Assembly: GCA_030747075.1 (NCBI GenBank)
Contig: JASLLL010000042.1
Coordinates: 1 to 16,196 of the forward strand
Origin: Gemmatimonadota bacterium
GTDB lineage: Bacteria > ARS69
Direction of reading: 5' to 3'
DNA: 16,196 bases
Shown here: positions 1 through 6,898 of the stretch, piece by piece
Layout: each line of letters begins with the position of its first letter
Numbering within the stretch: position 1 is the stretch's first letter
Notes under the pieces: generated by a model
The model's database searches: none
Told to the model about the DNA's origin: nothing
The model's input: the letters and a program-made list of their open reading frames with translations, nothing else
Program-made: the position numbers and the translations under genes

Positions 1-66
1 CGAACGGATTTGCAGCGAACGGTCGGGGACCCGAGGAACCACTTCTCGATCGGCGTTGAGTTCTGA
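1..66 (+). CDS. C-terminal end of a probable outer-membrane beta-barrel protein (partial)
   Basis: The frame that begins at base 1 reads 21 codons and stops with TGA at 64-66. The peptide ends in NHFSIGVEF. Alternating hydrophobic residues that finish in a C-terminal phenylalanine are the usual last strand, the BAM-recognised beta-signal, of outer-membrane barrels such as TonB-dependent receptors. It lies 77 bases upstream of the GWxTD lipoprotein on the same strand and may share its transcript. Only the tail is visible, so the family cannot be named. The call rests on the C-terminal pattern alone and could be wrong. Confidence 0.4.
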   Translation, partial: RTDLQRTVGDPRNHFSIGVEF

Positions 67-143
67 CGAGACACGGGCCGGGCCCGGCGCATGCCGGTCA
101 CACACAGGGCAGGGCGGTTTCTGAAGCGCAGGGAGAGGCAGAC

Positions 144-1688
144 ATGAAGCGATTGGGTTCCATTCTTGTGGCATTCGTTCTCGTGGGGGGGTGTGGACCG
201 GCACTGGAGGGTCCGACGCTGGATCTGAGCTCGGTGAATCCGGCTCCGGAGACTTATGCGCGGGAGGACCTTCGGCATCTTCAGTATCTATTGACCGATG
301 CAGAGGCCAGCGCATACCTGATGATGGCCGACACGGATCGTGAAGGGTGGATGCGTGCCTACTGGGCATCGCTGGATCCCACCCCCACCACTCCCGAGAA
401 CGAACGACACGATGCCCACTATCGACGCCTCGCCTACGCGATGGACCGGTTTGCCATCGACGATCCTCCGGGATGGGATCGGCGCGGGGAACTTCTCATT
501 CGCTATGGACCGCCCGACCAGCGGGACCGGCGCAGCGGAGATGTGGTTGAGGGGCTGGGGCTCGTTCCTCCCGCGGAGGTGTGGATCTACTTCCAGTTGT
601 CCCACGCGTTCCAGTTGGAGGACATCACGCTAAAGGACAACTTTCAGGATTCCTTCGAACGACAGGGGAGCGGTCGAGTGGATCTTCAGGGGAATATCGC
701 AGCCATGCAGGATGTGGGATCCAGCGAAGGGCGCCGTTCCTCGTTCGGTAGACAGGAGATTGATGCCTACGATGTGGAAGCGGAGATGCGACAGCGAACC
801 CTCAAGTCCATGATGCAAAGGGGGCAGACTGCCCTTCGGGAGACGCCGCATGTTTACCTTCACGACTATGGCGGAGCGAGCTTGGAGTATGTCTTCGATG
901 TCCTGAACTTCGCCGGACCCGCAGGGGAGGGTGACACCCGCGTAGAAGTCAATCTGGCCGTGGCATCAAGCCAACTGGAGTATCGGGACAGCGATGTCGA
1001 AGGCATCGAGGCGGTTCTGGAGGTGGAGGGACTTGTTCAGGACCCGGACTATCAGCCCGTGGCCCGGACTGCGCACACGACTCGGAATCACCGTCTCGAT
1101 CAGACAGGGCTTGGGGAGTCTCTCGTCTTGGATCGCCTTGCCGTGCGCCTGCCTGGCGGGGAGTATCGCCTGGCGCTTTCACTGCGGGACAGCCTGAGCG
1201 GGAATGTGGGCATCTACCGCACTGAGATCCTTGTTCGTGAGTTCCCCCCGGGCGTATTGGCGCTCTCCGACATTCAGGTCGCGCTGGATGTGGATCGAGC
1301 GGAACCCGGCGACCCGTACGCGAAGGGCGGCTTTCGCGTGACTCCTTACCCGGCCGCGGTGTTTCCGCCCGGCCGCGATGTCTTCCTCTTCTTTGAGGTA
1401 TACGGGCTGGCGGTGTCCCCGGCAGGGGAGTCCTTCTACGAGGTGGAGTTCACCATTCGCCCGGTGGGTGAGGTGGGAGTGGCCTGGTTCGGCACTTCCC
1501 GAGGGAAGGCGGCCCCCGGGGTGGGTACTGCTTACGACGGTGTTGGAGTGGGTGCACGGGCTGCGGAGTTCATTGCCTTGGATCCGGAGACGCTCAAGGA
1601 GGGGACCTACGAGGTGGAGATCCTCGTGACGGACCGCGTCTCAGATGCGGTCGCCACGGAGCGGATCTCGTTCGCCTGCGGTGGCTAG
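144..1688 (+). CDS. GWxTD-domain lipoprotein
   Basis: A 514-residue protein. The start is supported by a GGGAGAGG Shine-Dalgarno at 131-138. The N-terminus is a lipoprotein signal peptide: Lys2-Arg3, a hydrophobic stretch, and lipobox LVGGC with Cys17 as the predicted lipidated residue. Residues about 70-130 match the GWxTD domain. They show DPTPTTPENE, then YRRLAYAMDRF, then the name-giving motif at G110-W111 and GELLIRYGPPD ending at D125. The motif here reads GWDRRG instead of GWKTDRG. The rest is beta-rich, probably Ig-like, with segments near 240-365 and 370-510. GWxTD proteins are common in FCB-group and related phyla and usually lack an assigned function; a periplasmic or outer-membrane role is inferred. 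A run of seven G (185-191) codes for the residues just before the lipobox cysteine. The gene is convergent with the next one, with only 40 bases between the stops. Confidence 0.88.
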   Translation: MKRLGSILVAFVLVGGCGPALEGPTLDLSSVNPAPETYAREDLRHLQYLLTDAEASAYLMMADTDREGWMRAYWASLDPTPTTPENERHDAHYRRLAYAMDRFAIDDPPGWDRRGELLIRYGPPDQRDRRSGDVVEGLGLVPPAEVWIYFQLSHAFQLEDITLKDNFQDSFERQGSGRVDLQGNIAAMQDVGSSEGRRSSFGRQEIDAYDVEAEMRQRTLKSMMQRGQTALRETPHVYLHDYGGASLEYVFDVLNFAGPAGEGDTRVEVNLAVASSQLEYRDSDVEGIEAVLEVEGLVQDPDYQPVARTAHTTRNHRLDQTGLGESLVLDRLAVRLPGGEYRLALSLRDSLSGNVGIYRTEILVREFPPGVLALSDIQVALDVDRAEPGDPYAKGGFRVTPYPAAVFPPGRDVFLFFEVYGLAVSPAGESFYEVEFTIRPVGEVGVAWFGTSRGKAAPGVGTAYDGVGVGARAAEFIALDPETLKEGTYEVEILVTDRVSDAVATERISFACGG

Positions 1689-1728
1689 TCCGGGTTGCCG
1701 ACGACCGGCGTGGAGCGCAAGCCGCGCC

Positions 1729-2886
1729 TTACGCCCCGCGACGCTTCGGTGGCGGCGGCCTCTTGGGGGAGTCTGTCGGGCTGGCGGGCTTTGACATTCC
1801 CGGGGTGCCCTTTCCGCTCTCCTCCTTGTGCACCTTGGCCTTGGTTTCCTTCTTTGGTGGCGCGGGCTTCGGTACGGGTTTCGTGGGGGCCACGCTCTTC
1901 TTCACCGTCTTTCGTGGAGGCGTGACCTTGCGGGTCGGCTTGTGTGTGCGGGGCTTCTGGCGCAGGTCGCGGTCCGGGGCCTTCAGCGCGGAATGCTGCC
2001 CGGGAGTCGTGGACCGATGCACCGGCCTTCCGACAGCAGGTCGTCTCTGGTGGCTCTTCCCGGGGTGAAGGGAGGAGCGGCCGCTCGTGCGGCGGTTTCC
2101 GCGGTCGAGGTTCGTCTTCGCGACATGCAGCCTTTGCCCGCGATCCTTCAGGGAAGGCCGTCCCTTTACCTCACGAGTCTTGGTGCGCGTGGCGCGAAGG
2201 CCATAGCCGATTCCCGCTTGTTTCAGTCCGGGGACTCCCGAGGCAACCCGGAACCCGCCCGATGAACCGGGAGGGGAAGACTTGTACTTGACGAGGCTGG
2301 GAGCGCGGTGTCGTGGCGGCATGTAGACATATGGGTCGCGTGCGTAGTAGCCGTAATCGTACCCACCATACGAGGAGTACCACCATCCGGCGCACGGGGA
2401 TGCATAGCAGGTTCGAGTCGTGAACCAGACGGGGCACCAGGCTCCGGTACTCATGATGTAGGAGACGCGATACGGATAATACCAGGAGTCGTAGTACCAG
2501 TAGTCCCACCAGTAACTGTCGTACCACCAGTTTGAATACCGGTAGTCGAGCGAGATGGCGACTCGGCTGACCGGGCCGTCGTCATACTCTGCGGGCGTGT
2601 CTTCCACGAAGGTCGTTTCCATGCCGTCCTCAGGCGGAAGGGCCGTATCCACCATGAACTGGATGACATACTCGGGGACTCCGACCTCTTTCAGGTGGAG
2701 GATCTCCTCTACCGAAAGCAGGAAGACCGATTCCGTGACGATGATCTCCGACACGATAATGTCCGCGGAGACCCCCGCCGTATGGAGACGGAGGACATCG
2801 TAGGTGGTGAGCGCGTCCGTGGCGCTCCAGGCAGTCGGGGCGAACATCAGGAGTCCTGCCAGCACCGCGAGGGTGAGCGATTTCAT
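1729..2886 (-). CDS. Exported protein with helical repeat, Tyr/Trp-rich block and basic tail
   Basis: A 385-residue protein with no family I can name. The start at 2886 is chosen over a longer frame (to 2979). It has a GGAAGGAG Shine-Dalgarno nine bases upstream and begins a clear signal peptide (MKSLTLAVLAGLLMF, probable cleavage at AWS-A after residue 21), and the extension would contain the promoter. Residues 29-80 hold two copies of a short helical repeat, pattern (V/I)LxLxxxGVxxxxI, seen in many FCB and planctomycete exported proteins. Residues 115-139 are extreme: 16 of 25 are Tyr or Trp. A second Tyr/Gly/Trp-rich stretch with three cysteines runs to about 195. From about 200 to the end the chain is disordered-looking and strongly basic (Lys, Arg, His, Pro), ending PPPPKRRGA. 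The layout suggests an envelope protein that binds an anionic or glycan surface, but this is inference. Confidence 0.75.
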   Translation of the reverse strand: MKSLTLAVLAGLLMFAPTAWSATDALTTYDVLRLHTAGVSADIIVSEIIVTESVFLLSVEEILHLKEVGVPEYVIQFMVDTALPPEDGMETTFVEDTPAEYDDGPVSRVAISLDYRYSNWWYDSYWWDYWYYDSWYYPYRVSYIMSTGAWCPVWFTTRTCYASPCAGWWYSSYGGYDYGYYARDPYVYMPPRHRAPSLVKYKSSPPGSSGGFRVASGVPGLKQAGIGYGLRATRTKTREVKGRPSLKDRGQRLHVAKTNLDRGNRRTSGRSSLHPGKSHQRRPAVGRPVHRSTTPGQHSALKAPDRDLRQKPRTHKPTRKVTPPRKTVKKSVAPTKPVPKPAPPKKETKAKVHKEESGKGTPGMSKPASPTDSPKRPPPPKRRGA

Positions 2887-2938
2887 GAGCGACGGCTCCT
2901 TCCGCGAGGAGGTGAGGAATCCTGCCGAACCGATTTCA

Positions 2939-2967
2939 ACCATAGATCCGTGCCCGTACGATGTCAA
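2939..2967 (-). promoter_or_regulatory. Sigma-70-type promoter of the Tyr/Trp-rich exported protein
   Basis: Read on the minus strand there is a perfect -35 box TTGACA (2967-2962), a 17-base spacer and a -10 box TATGGT (2944-2939, four of six consensus bases). Transcription would start near 2932, leaving a leader of about 45 bases before the ATG at 2886. The fit is good for G+C-rich DNA. It also argues against the longer reading frames that start at 2979 (minus) and 2961 (plus), because both would run through the promoter. Confidence 0.55.
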
Positions 2968-3027
2968 ATCAGCGCCCACACAACGCCCGCAGCCTCACGG
3001 CTTTGGCGGTTTCCTCCGGGGCCAGCC

Positions 3028-3056
3028 TTGACCGTGTAGTCGCCTCCTTCTACCCT
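3028..3056 (+). promoter_or_regulatory. Possible sigma-70-type promoter of the hydrolase-cutA-moeA operon
   Basis: TTGACC (3028-3033), a 17-base spacer and TACCCT (3051-3056) precede the GTG start at 3090. The -35 box matches at five of six bases and the -10 box at only three. The spacing and its place in the divergent intergenic region are right, but the call is weak. Confidence 0.3.
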
Positions 3057-3089
3057 TCGGTGCCCTTTGCAGCCAAGGAGAGAGATTCC

Positions 3090-4988
3090 GTGATTCCGAG
3101 GGTTCTCATTGCTGCGGTGGCGCTGACCACGCTCCTGCCAGGTTGTGGGCCGCGTTCCGGTGTGGCTCCTGACGGCGTGCTCCTGACGCTGGACACTTGC
3201 AGGGGTGACCGCTGGGGTTGCACGGGCGACATGGCGGCCCGGACGCCGCACCTGGATCGGCTTGCGCGCAGCGGCAGTCTCGCCTTCGAAGGGCGCGCTC
3301 CGGCCCCGATTACGCTTCCCTCGCACGCCACGATGATGACCGGACTTCCGCCTTCGGTTCATGGCGTTCACGACAACGGTGTCTATCGTCTATCTTCGGA
3401 GAGCGGGATCACTCTGGCGGAAGTGCTCCGCGACGCGGGGTATCGAACCGCCGCGTTTGTCTCGGCCTTTCCGCTGGCGTCCCGGTTCGGAATGGACCGT
3501 GGATTCCACCACTACGATGACGCCCTGCAGCGCACTTCAGGCACGGAACCCCGGCACCTGCGGGAACGCCGCGCGGACCGGACGGTAGCCCGGGTGAAGC
3601 GCTGGCTGAGAGAGACCCCGAGCACGGGTGCCGACGCCCCCCTTTTCCTCTGGGCGCACTTCTTTGATCCCCATGCGGACTACGCACCTCCCGCTCCGTG
3701 GACGAACGCCTCCGGTGGAGATGCATACCGTGCGGAGATCGCCTTCGTGGACACCGAGGTTGGAGAGCTTCTCAGAACGCTGGACGAAGCTCGCCCGGGG
3801 CGCACCCGTTGTGTAGTGGTGGCATCGGATCACGGAGAAGGGCTGGGCGACGCCGGGGAATCCACGCACGGCATTCTCCTGCGTCTCTCGACGATACGGG
3901 TTCCCATGCTGGCGGTATCGGACAAAGCACGCCCCGCGCTTCTCGGAGGGGCGCGTTCTCTGGCCCGGGTTCCCGCCACGGTTCTTTCGCTCCTGGGCGT
4001 GGAAGGTGCGCTCTCGGACGGAGCGGCGCCGGTGCTGGAGGCCCCGGTCACATCCGTCCAGGCGGAGACATTCTATGGCTGGTTCAACTTTGGTTTCCAC
4101 GCGCTGCGTTCCCGGGAGAGTGGGCGGTGGCGTCTCGTTTCCGGGAAGGTGGATCGTCTGTACGACCTGTTGTCCGATCCGGGAGAAACGACCGACCTTG
4201 CGCTGGAGTACCCGGAGGTCGCTGCAGATCTCCGATCGGAAATGGAAGACGCATGGAGAGAGCAGCGTTCGCAGTCGGCCAGGGGAGCGGAGCGCGAGAT
4301 GGAGCCGGAGGAGTCGGCGGCCCTTCGTTCGCTGGGGTATGCGGCAGGGGCCTCCCGGCCGACGGGGAGCCTGGAGCGTGGACTCGCTTCCGGCCCGTCG
4401 CCGGAGGGGTTGGTGGAGTTCGTGGATGTGATCAGCCGGGGGATTGCGTTGCTGGAGTCCGGAAATGCCGAAGAGGCGGTCACCTTGCTGGGCGCATCGT
4501 CGCCATCGGGCACGAGGGTCCGCATGCGTCTGGAGTATCTGGGCCGTGCGCTCTTGGAGCTGGATCGGTATGAGGAAGCGGTGGCCGCGCTTCGAGAGGC
4601 GGTGACTCTCGGTCGCAATCCGGAGACCGTCTACTTGGATCTGGCGCGGGCGGAGGGAGCGTTGGGACATCGGGCAGAACTTCACGCTGCCTACGCCCGG
4701 GCGCTTCGCATGCACCCGGGCTCGGTGGCTGCGCGGCAGGGACTGGCGCAGGCGTACCTCGTGGAGGGAGAGGGCGGCAAGGCAGCTGATGTGCTTCTGG
4801 AGGCAGCGCGTATTCGGCCGCGCTCGGCCGTCGTGCATCTGAATCTGGCGCAGGTGCTGGAGATGCTGGGGCGGGCGGAGGAGGCGCAGGTTCACTGGCG
4901 GAAGTGCCTGGAACTGGACCCGGATGGCCCGTCGGGAGAGGCGGCCCGTCGTGTTCAAATGGGCCGAGGAGAGAGTGGCAATGGCTGA
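3090..4988 (+). CDS. Sulfatase-fold (alkaline phosphatase superfamily) lipoprotein with C-terminal TPRs
   Basis: A 632-residue protein. GTG at 3090 is preferred to ATG at 2961: AAGGAG lies nine bases upstream, and the chain then opens with a lipoprotein signal ending in LLPGC (Cys19). Residues about 30-400 have the sulfatase fold: LLTLDTCRGDR (Asp35 as a metal ligand), TPHLDRLA, the nucleophile motif TLPSHATMMTG (about 75-85), FFDPH (Asp193, His195), SDHGEGLGD (Asp247, His248) and THG (His260). The nucleophile position is Thr75, not the Cys or Ser of the CxPxR motif that matures to formylglycine. True sulfatase activity is therefore unlikely, and a phosphatase, phosphodiesterase or phosphotransferase reaction is more probable. 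Residues about 455-620 form three to four TPRs (for example YEEAVAALREAV). The protein is probably membrane-anchored and periplasmic, with the TPRs binding a partner. It overlaps cutA by eight bases. The substrate is unknown. Confidence 0.85.
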   Translation: MIPRVLIAAVALTTLLPGCGPRSGVAPDGVLLTLDTCRGDRWGCTGDMAARTPHLDRLARSGSLAFEGRAPAPITLPSHATMMTGLPPSVHGVHDNGVYRLSSESGITLAEVLRDAGYRTAAFVSAFPLASRFGMDRGFHHYDDALQRTSGTEPRHLRERRADRTVARVKRWLRETPSTGADAPLFLWAHFFDPHADYAPPAPWTNASGGDAYRAEIAFVDTEVGELLRTLDEARPGRTRCVVVASDHGEGLGDAGESTHGILLRLSTIRVPMLAVSDKARPALLGGARSLARVPATVLSLLGVEGALSDGAAPVLEAPVTSVQAETFYGWFNFGFHALRSRESGRWRLVSGKVDRLYDLLSDPGETTDLALEYPEVAADLRSEMEDAWREQRSQSARGAEREMEPEESAALRSLGYAAGASRPTGSLERGLASGPSPEGLVEFVDVISRGIALLESGNAEEAVTLLGASSPSGTRVRMRLEYLGRALLELDRYEEAVAALREAVTLGRNPETVYLDLARAEGALGHRAELHAAYARALRMHPGSVAARQGLAQAYLVEGEGGKAADVLLEAARIRPRSAVVHLNLAQVLEMLGRAEEAQVHWRKCLELDPDGPSGEAARRVQMGRGESGNG

Positions 4989-5334
4989 GCGGAGTCTGGT
5001 GGAGATCGTGACCACCGTGGAGACCGAAGGAGAGGCGGAAGATCTGGCGCGTGGGATTCTGTCCGAGCAGCTCGGGGCCTGCGTGGGGATCGAGCGGGTT
5101 CGCTCGCTCTTTCGTTGGCGCGGCTGCATCGAGGATGAAGGAGAGTACCGCGTCTCCATCAAGACGGTACCCGGGCTTGCGTCGCGAGTGGAAGCATTCG
5201 TCCTGAAGGAACATCCGTATGAGACCCCCATGGTCCTCCGAATGGCCGTGGACAGTTCCACCAAGGCATACTCCCGATGGGTGGAGGACTCCGTTGCACC
5301 GGTGCCGCCGGACAATCCAAAGGAGAACGCATGA
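4981..5334 (+). CDS. cutA: CutA1 divalent-cation tolerance family protein
   Basis: A 117-residue protein, normal length for CutA. ATG at 4981 is preferred to the in-frame start at 4924 because it gives the family N-terminus (SLVEIVTTVETEGEAEDLA) and has GAGGAGAG just upstream. Family motifs are visible: GACVGIERVRSLFRWRG, then EYRVSIKT, HPYETPMVLRM and a C-terminal YSRWVEDSV. CutA forms a compact cytoplasmic trimer with a ferredoxin-like fold related to PII signalling proteins. It was linked to copper and other divalent-cation tolerance in E. coli, though its biochemical role remains unsettled. Its start overlaps the hydrolase stop by eight bases and its stop overlaps the moeA start as ATGA, so the three genes are almost certainly co-transcribed and translationally coupled. 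Confidence 0.93.
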   Translation: MAERSLVEIVTTVETEGEAEDLARGILSEQLGACVGIERVRSLFRWRGCIEDEGEYRVSIKTVPGLASRVEAFVLKEHPYETPMVLRMAVDSSTKAYSRWVEDSVAPVPPDNPKENA

Positions 5335-6602
5335 CCCCGTCGTTTCGTCGCGACGCACTGCCTCTGACCCCGTTCGACGAAGCGGTGGCCCTTGTTCGTG
5401 CGGAAGCCACTCCGCTGGAAGTGGAGATCGTGGAGGTGTCGGTCGCAGTCGGGCGCATTCTTGCGGAGCCTGTCACGGCGCCCCATTCGGTGCCTCACTT
5501 TGAGAACTCCATGATGGATGGTTTTGCGGTGATCGCTGCCGATGTCGTGGGAGCGTCTGCGGATCGGCCCGTGGCGTTGAACATTGTCGGGGAGGTTCCT
5601 GCGGGGGCAACCCCGGACTTCGCGGTGAAGAGCGGGACGGCTGCCCGGATCATGACCGGGGCCCCGGTGCCGGAGGGGGCCGACACGGTGATTCCCGTGG
5701 AGTGGACGGACCCGGACGGGGAGGCGGTCCGGATTCGCAGGGACGCCGCTGCGGGGAACTCGATCCGCCGTGTGGGCGAAGACATGAACGCGGGCGCAGA
5801 GGTCTTCCGCACAGGCAAGCGTCTTCGTCCCCAGGAGTTGGGCGTGCTGGCATCGCTGGGCATTGCGACGGTGTCCGTGTACCGGCGGCCCACGGTTTCG
5901 GTCTTGTCCACGGGGGACGAGCTTCTCGCGCCGGGGGAGGCTCTGGCTCCGGGGAAGATCCATGGATCCAACGGATTGACGATCGCCGGGCAGGCCGCGG
6001 AGGCGGGAGGACTGGTGCGAGACTTCGGGATTGCCCGTGACGAACCGGCGGACCTTGCCCGGAAGCTGGAAGCCGCCGCAGAGGCGGATGTGGTCCTGAC
6101 ATCGGGAGGCGTCTCCGTGGGGGAGCGTGATCACCTGCAGGATGTTCTGGAGGCGAGGGGATTCCGCCGGATCTTCTGGCGCGTGGAGGCCAGTCCGGGG
6201 AAGCCGCTGCTCTTCGGGAAACTGGGGGAAGCGTTCGTCTTCGGACTTCCCGGGAATCCCGTCTCCTCCATGGTGGCTTTCGAGAACTTCGCCCGCCCTT
6301 TTCTGCGCCTCCTTCAGGGAGACGATCAGCCGGACCGGCCGCGCCTGCGGTGTCTCGCAAAGGGGCGGATCCACGGCCCCGCTCCCCGGCGGCATTTCGC
6401 CCGCGTCCGCGTGGAGTCCACCCCGGATGGTGTCTTCGCCCGGGAAGTCGGTCCGCACGGATCCGGGAACTTGCGCTCCATGGCCGAGGCGAACGGGCTG
6501 GCTATTCTTCGCGAAGGCGTGTCCGAGGTCCAGCCGGGGGAGCCGGTAGAGGTCCTGCTTCTCTCGGAGCCGGATTGGGCGGGAACGTTCGCCGGTCGTT
6601 GA
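5331..6602 (+). CDS. moeA: Molybdopterin molybdotransferase MoeA
   Basis: A 423-residue cytoplasmic enzyme that inserts molybdate into adenylylated molybdopterin, the last general step of molybdenum cofactor synthesis. ATG at 5331 overlaps the cutA stop (ATGA) and follows AAAGGAGAA. MoeA landmarks appear in order: FENSMMDGFAV (Asp63), TGAPVPEGADTVIPVE, the MoCF-binding domain with VLSTGDEL (Asp196) and TSGGVSVGERDH (from Thr257), GLPGNPVSSMVAF (Pro307, Pro310), and a C-terminal domain with RHFARV and GSGNLRSMAEANGL. Length and motif order are those of a full, intact enzyme. No other cofactor-synthesis gene lies in the window, so the neighbourhood of cutA and a lipoprotein hydrolase does not reveal which molybdoenzyme it serves. 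An internal, longer start at 5277 is rejected because it lacks a Shine-Dalgarno. Confidence 0.95.
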   Translation: MTPSFRRDALPLTPFDEAVALVRAEATPLEVEIVEVSVAVGRILAEPVTAPHSVPHFENSMMDGFAVIAADVVGASADRPVALNIVGEVPAGATPDFAVKSGTAARIMTGAPVPEGADTVIPVEWTDPDGEAVRIRRDAAAGNSIRRVGEDMNAGAEVFRTGKRLRPQELGVLASLGIATVSVYRRPTVSVLSTGDELLAPGEALAPGKIHGSNGLTIAGQAAEAGGLVRDFGIARDEPADLARKLEAAAEADVVLTSGGVSVGERDHLQDVLEARGFRRIFWRVEASPGKPLLFGKLGEAFVFGLPGNPVSSMVAFENFARPFLRLLQGDDQPDRPRLRCLAKGRIHGPAPRRHFARVRVESTPDGVFAREVGPHGSGNLRSMAEANGLAILREGVSEVQPGEPVEVLLLSEPDWAGTFAGR

Positions 6603-6661
6603 CAGGCCGGGCGCAGAGAAGGCGGAGCCACCCTGCTCGTGCTTCACGGGCCTCGCGAACC

Positions 6662-6698
6662 CTCTCTCGCTGGGGCCGGGCGAACCCGGAGTGGAGAG
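6662..6698. other. Long hairpin in the convergent moeA/NicO intergenic region
   Basis: The 296 bases between the moeA stop and the end of the transporter gene hold no convincing gene. Within them, CTCTC (6662-6666) and CGCT (6668-6671) pair with AGTG and GAGAG (6690-6698) around a one-base bulge. Inside, CCGGG (6676-6680) and CCCGG (6685-6689) close a CGAA tetraloop. A four-base GGGG bulge separates the two stems. No T-run follows on either strand, so it is not a textbook intrinsic terminator. A bidirectional end-of-transcript structure is the likeliest role. A second, imperfect inverted repeat lies at 6788-6816. Confidence 0.35.
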
Positions 6699-6898
6699 TG
6701 TGAACGGATCACGGAGCGGGCAGCGTCCGCCGACACCAATCATAGCACACAGTTGTGGTGCAGCACGGTCCGCTCAGGCTGCCTGCCCCATTGAATGCGC
6801 GATTTCCGTTCATTGGAAACTTCGGGGAGTCGCGGCCAATCCGCGCCGGGGTTTGCCGATCTTCGGGGATTGCCGGAGATTCTGTGCAGGTGCGACGA

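Noticed and set aside
77-88. Palindrome GCCGGGCCCGGC as a terminator after the barrel gene
   Set aside because: It has no loop and no following T-run; it is more likely a chance G+C-rich palindrome.
3090-4988. Calling the hydrolase a true sulfatase
   Set aside because: The C/S-x-P-x-R formylglycine motif is absent; the position is Thr in TLPSH.
3537-6743. A 1068-codon open frame on the minus strand opposite the hydrolase, cutA and moeA
   Set aside because: It lies antisense to three genes with unmistakable family motifs. Its product is Arg/Pro/Gly/His-rich low-complexity sequence without any domain, as expected from the third-codon G+C bias of the real genes.
6788-6816. Inverted repeat CCATTGAATG / CGTTCATTGG as a terminator for the NicO operon
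   Set aside because: It has a mismatch and a G-T pair, a nine-base loop and no T-run on the minus strand; it is kept only as a remark.
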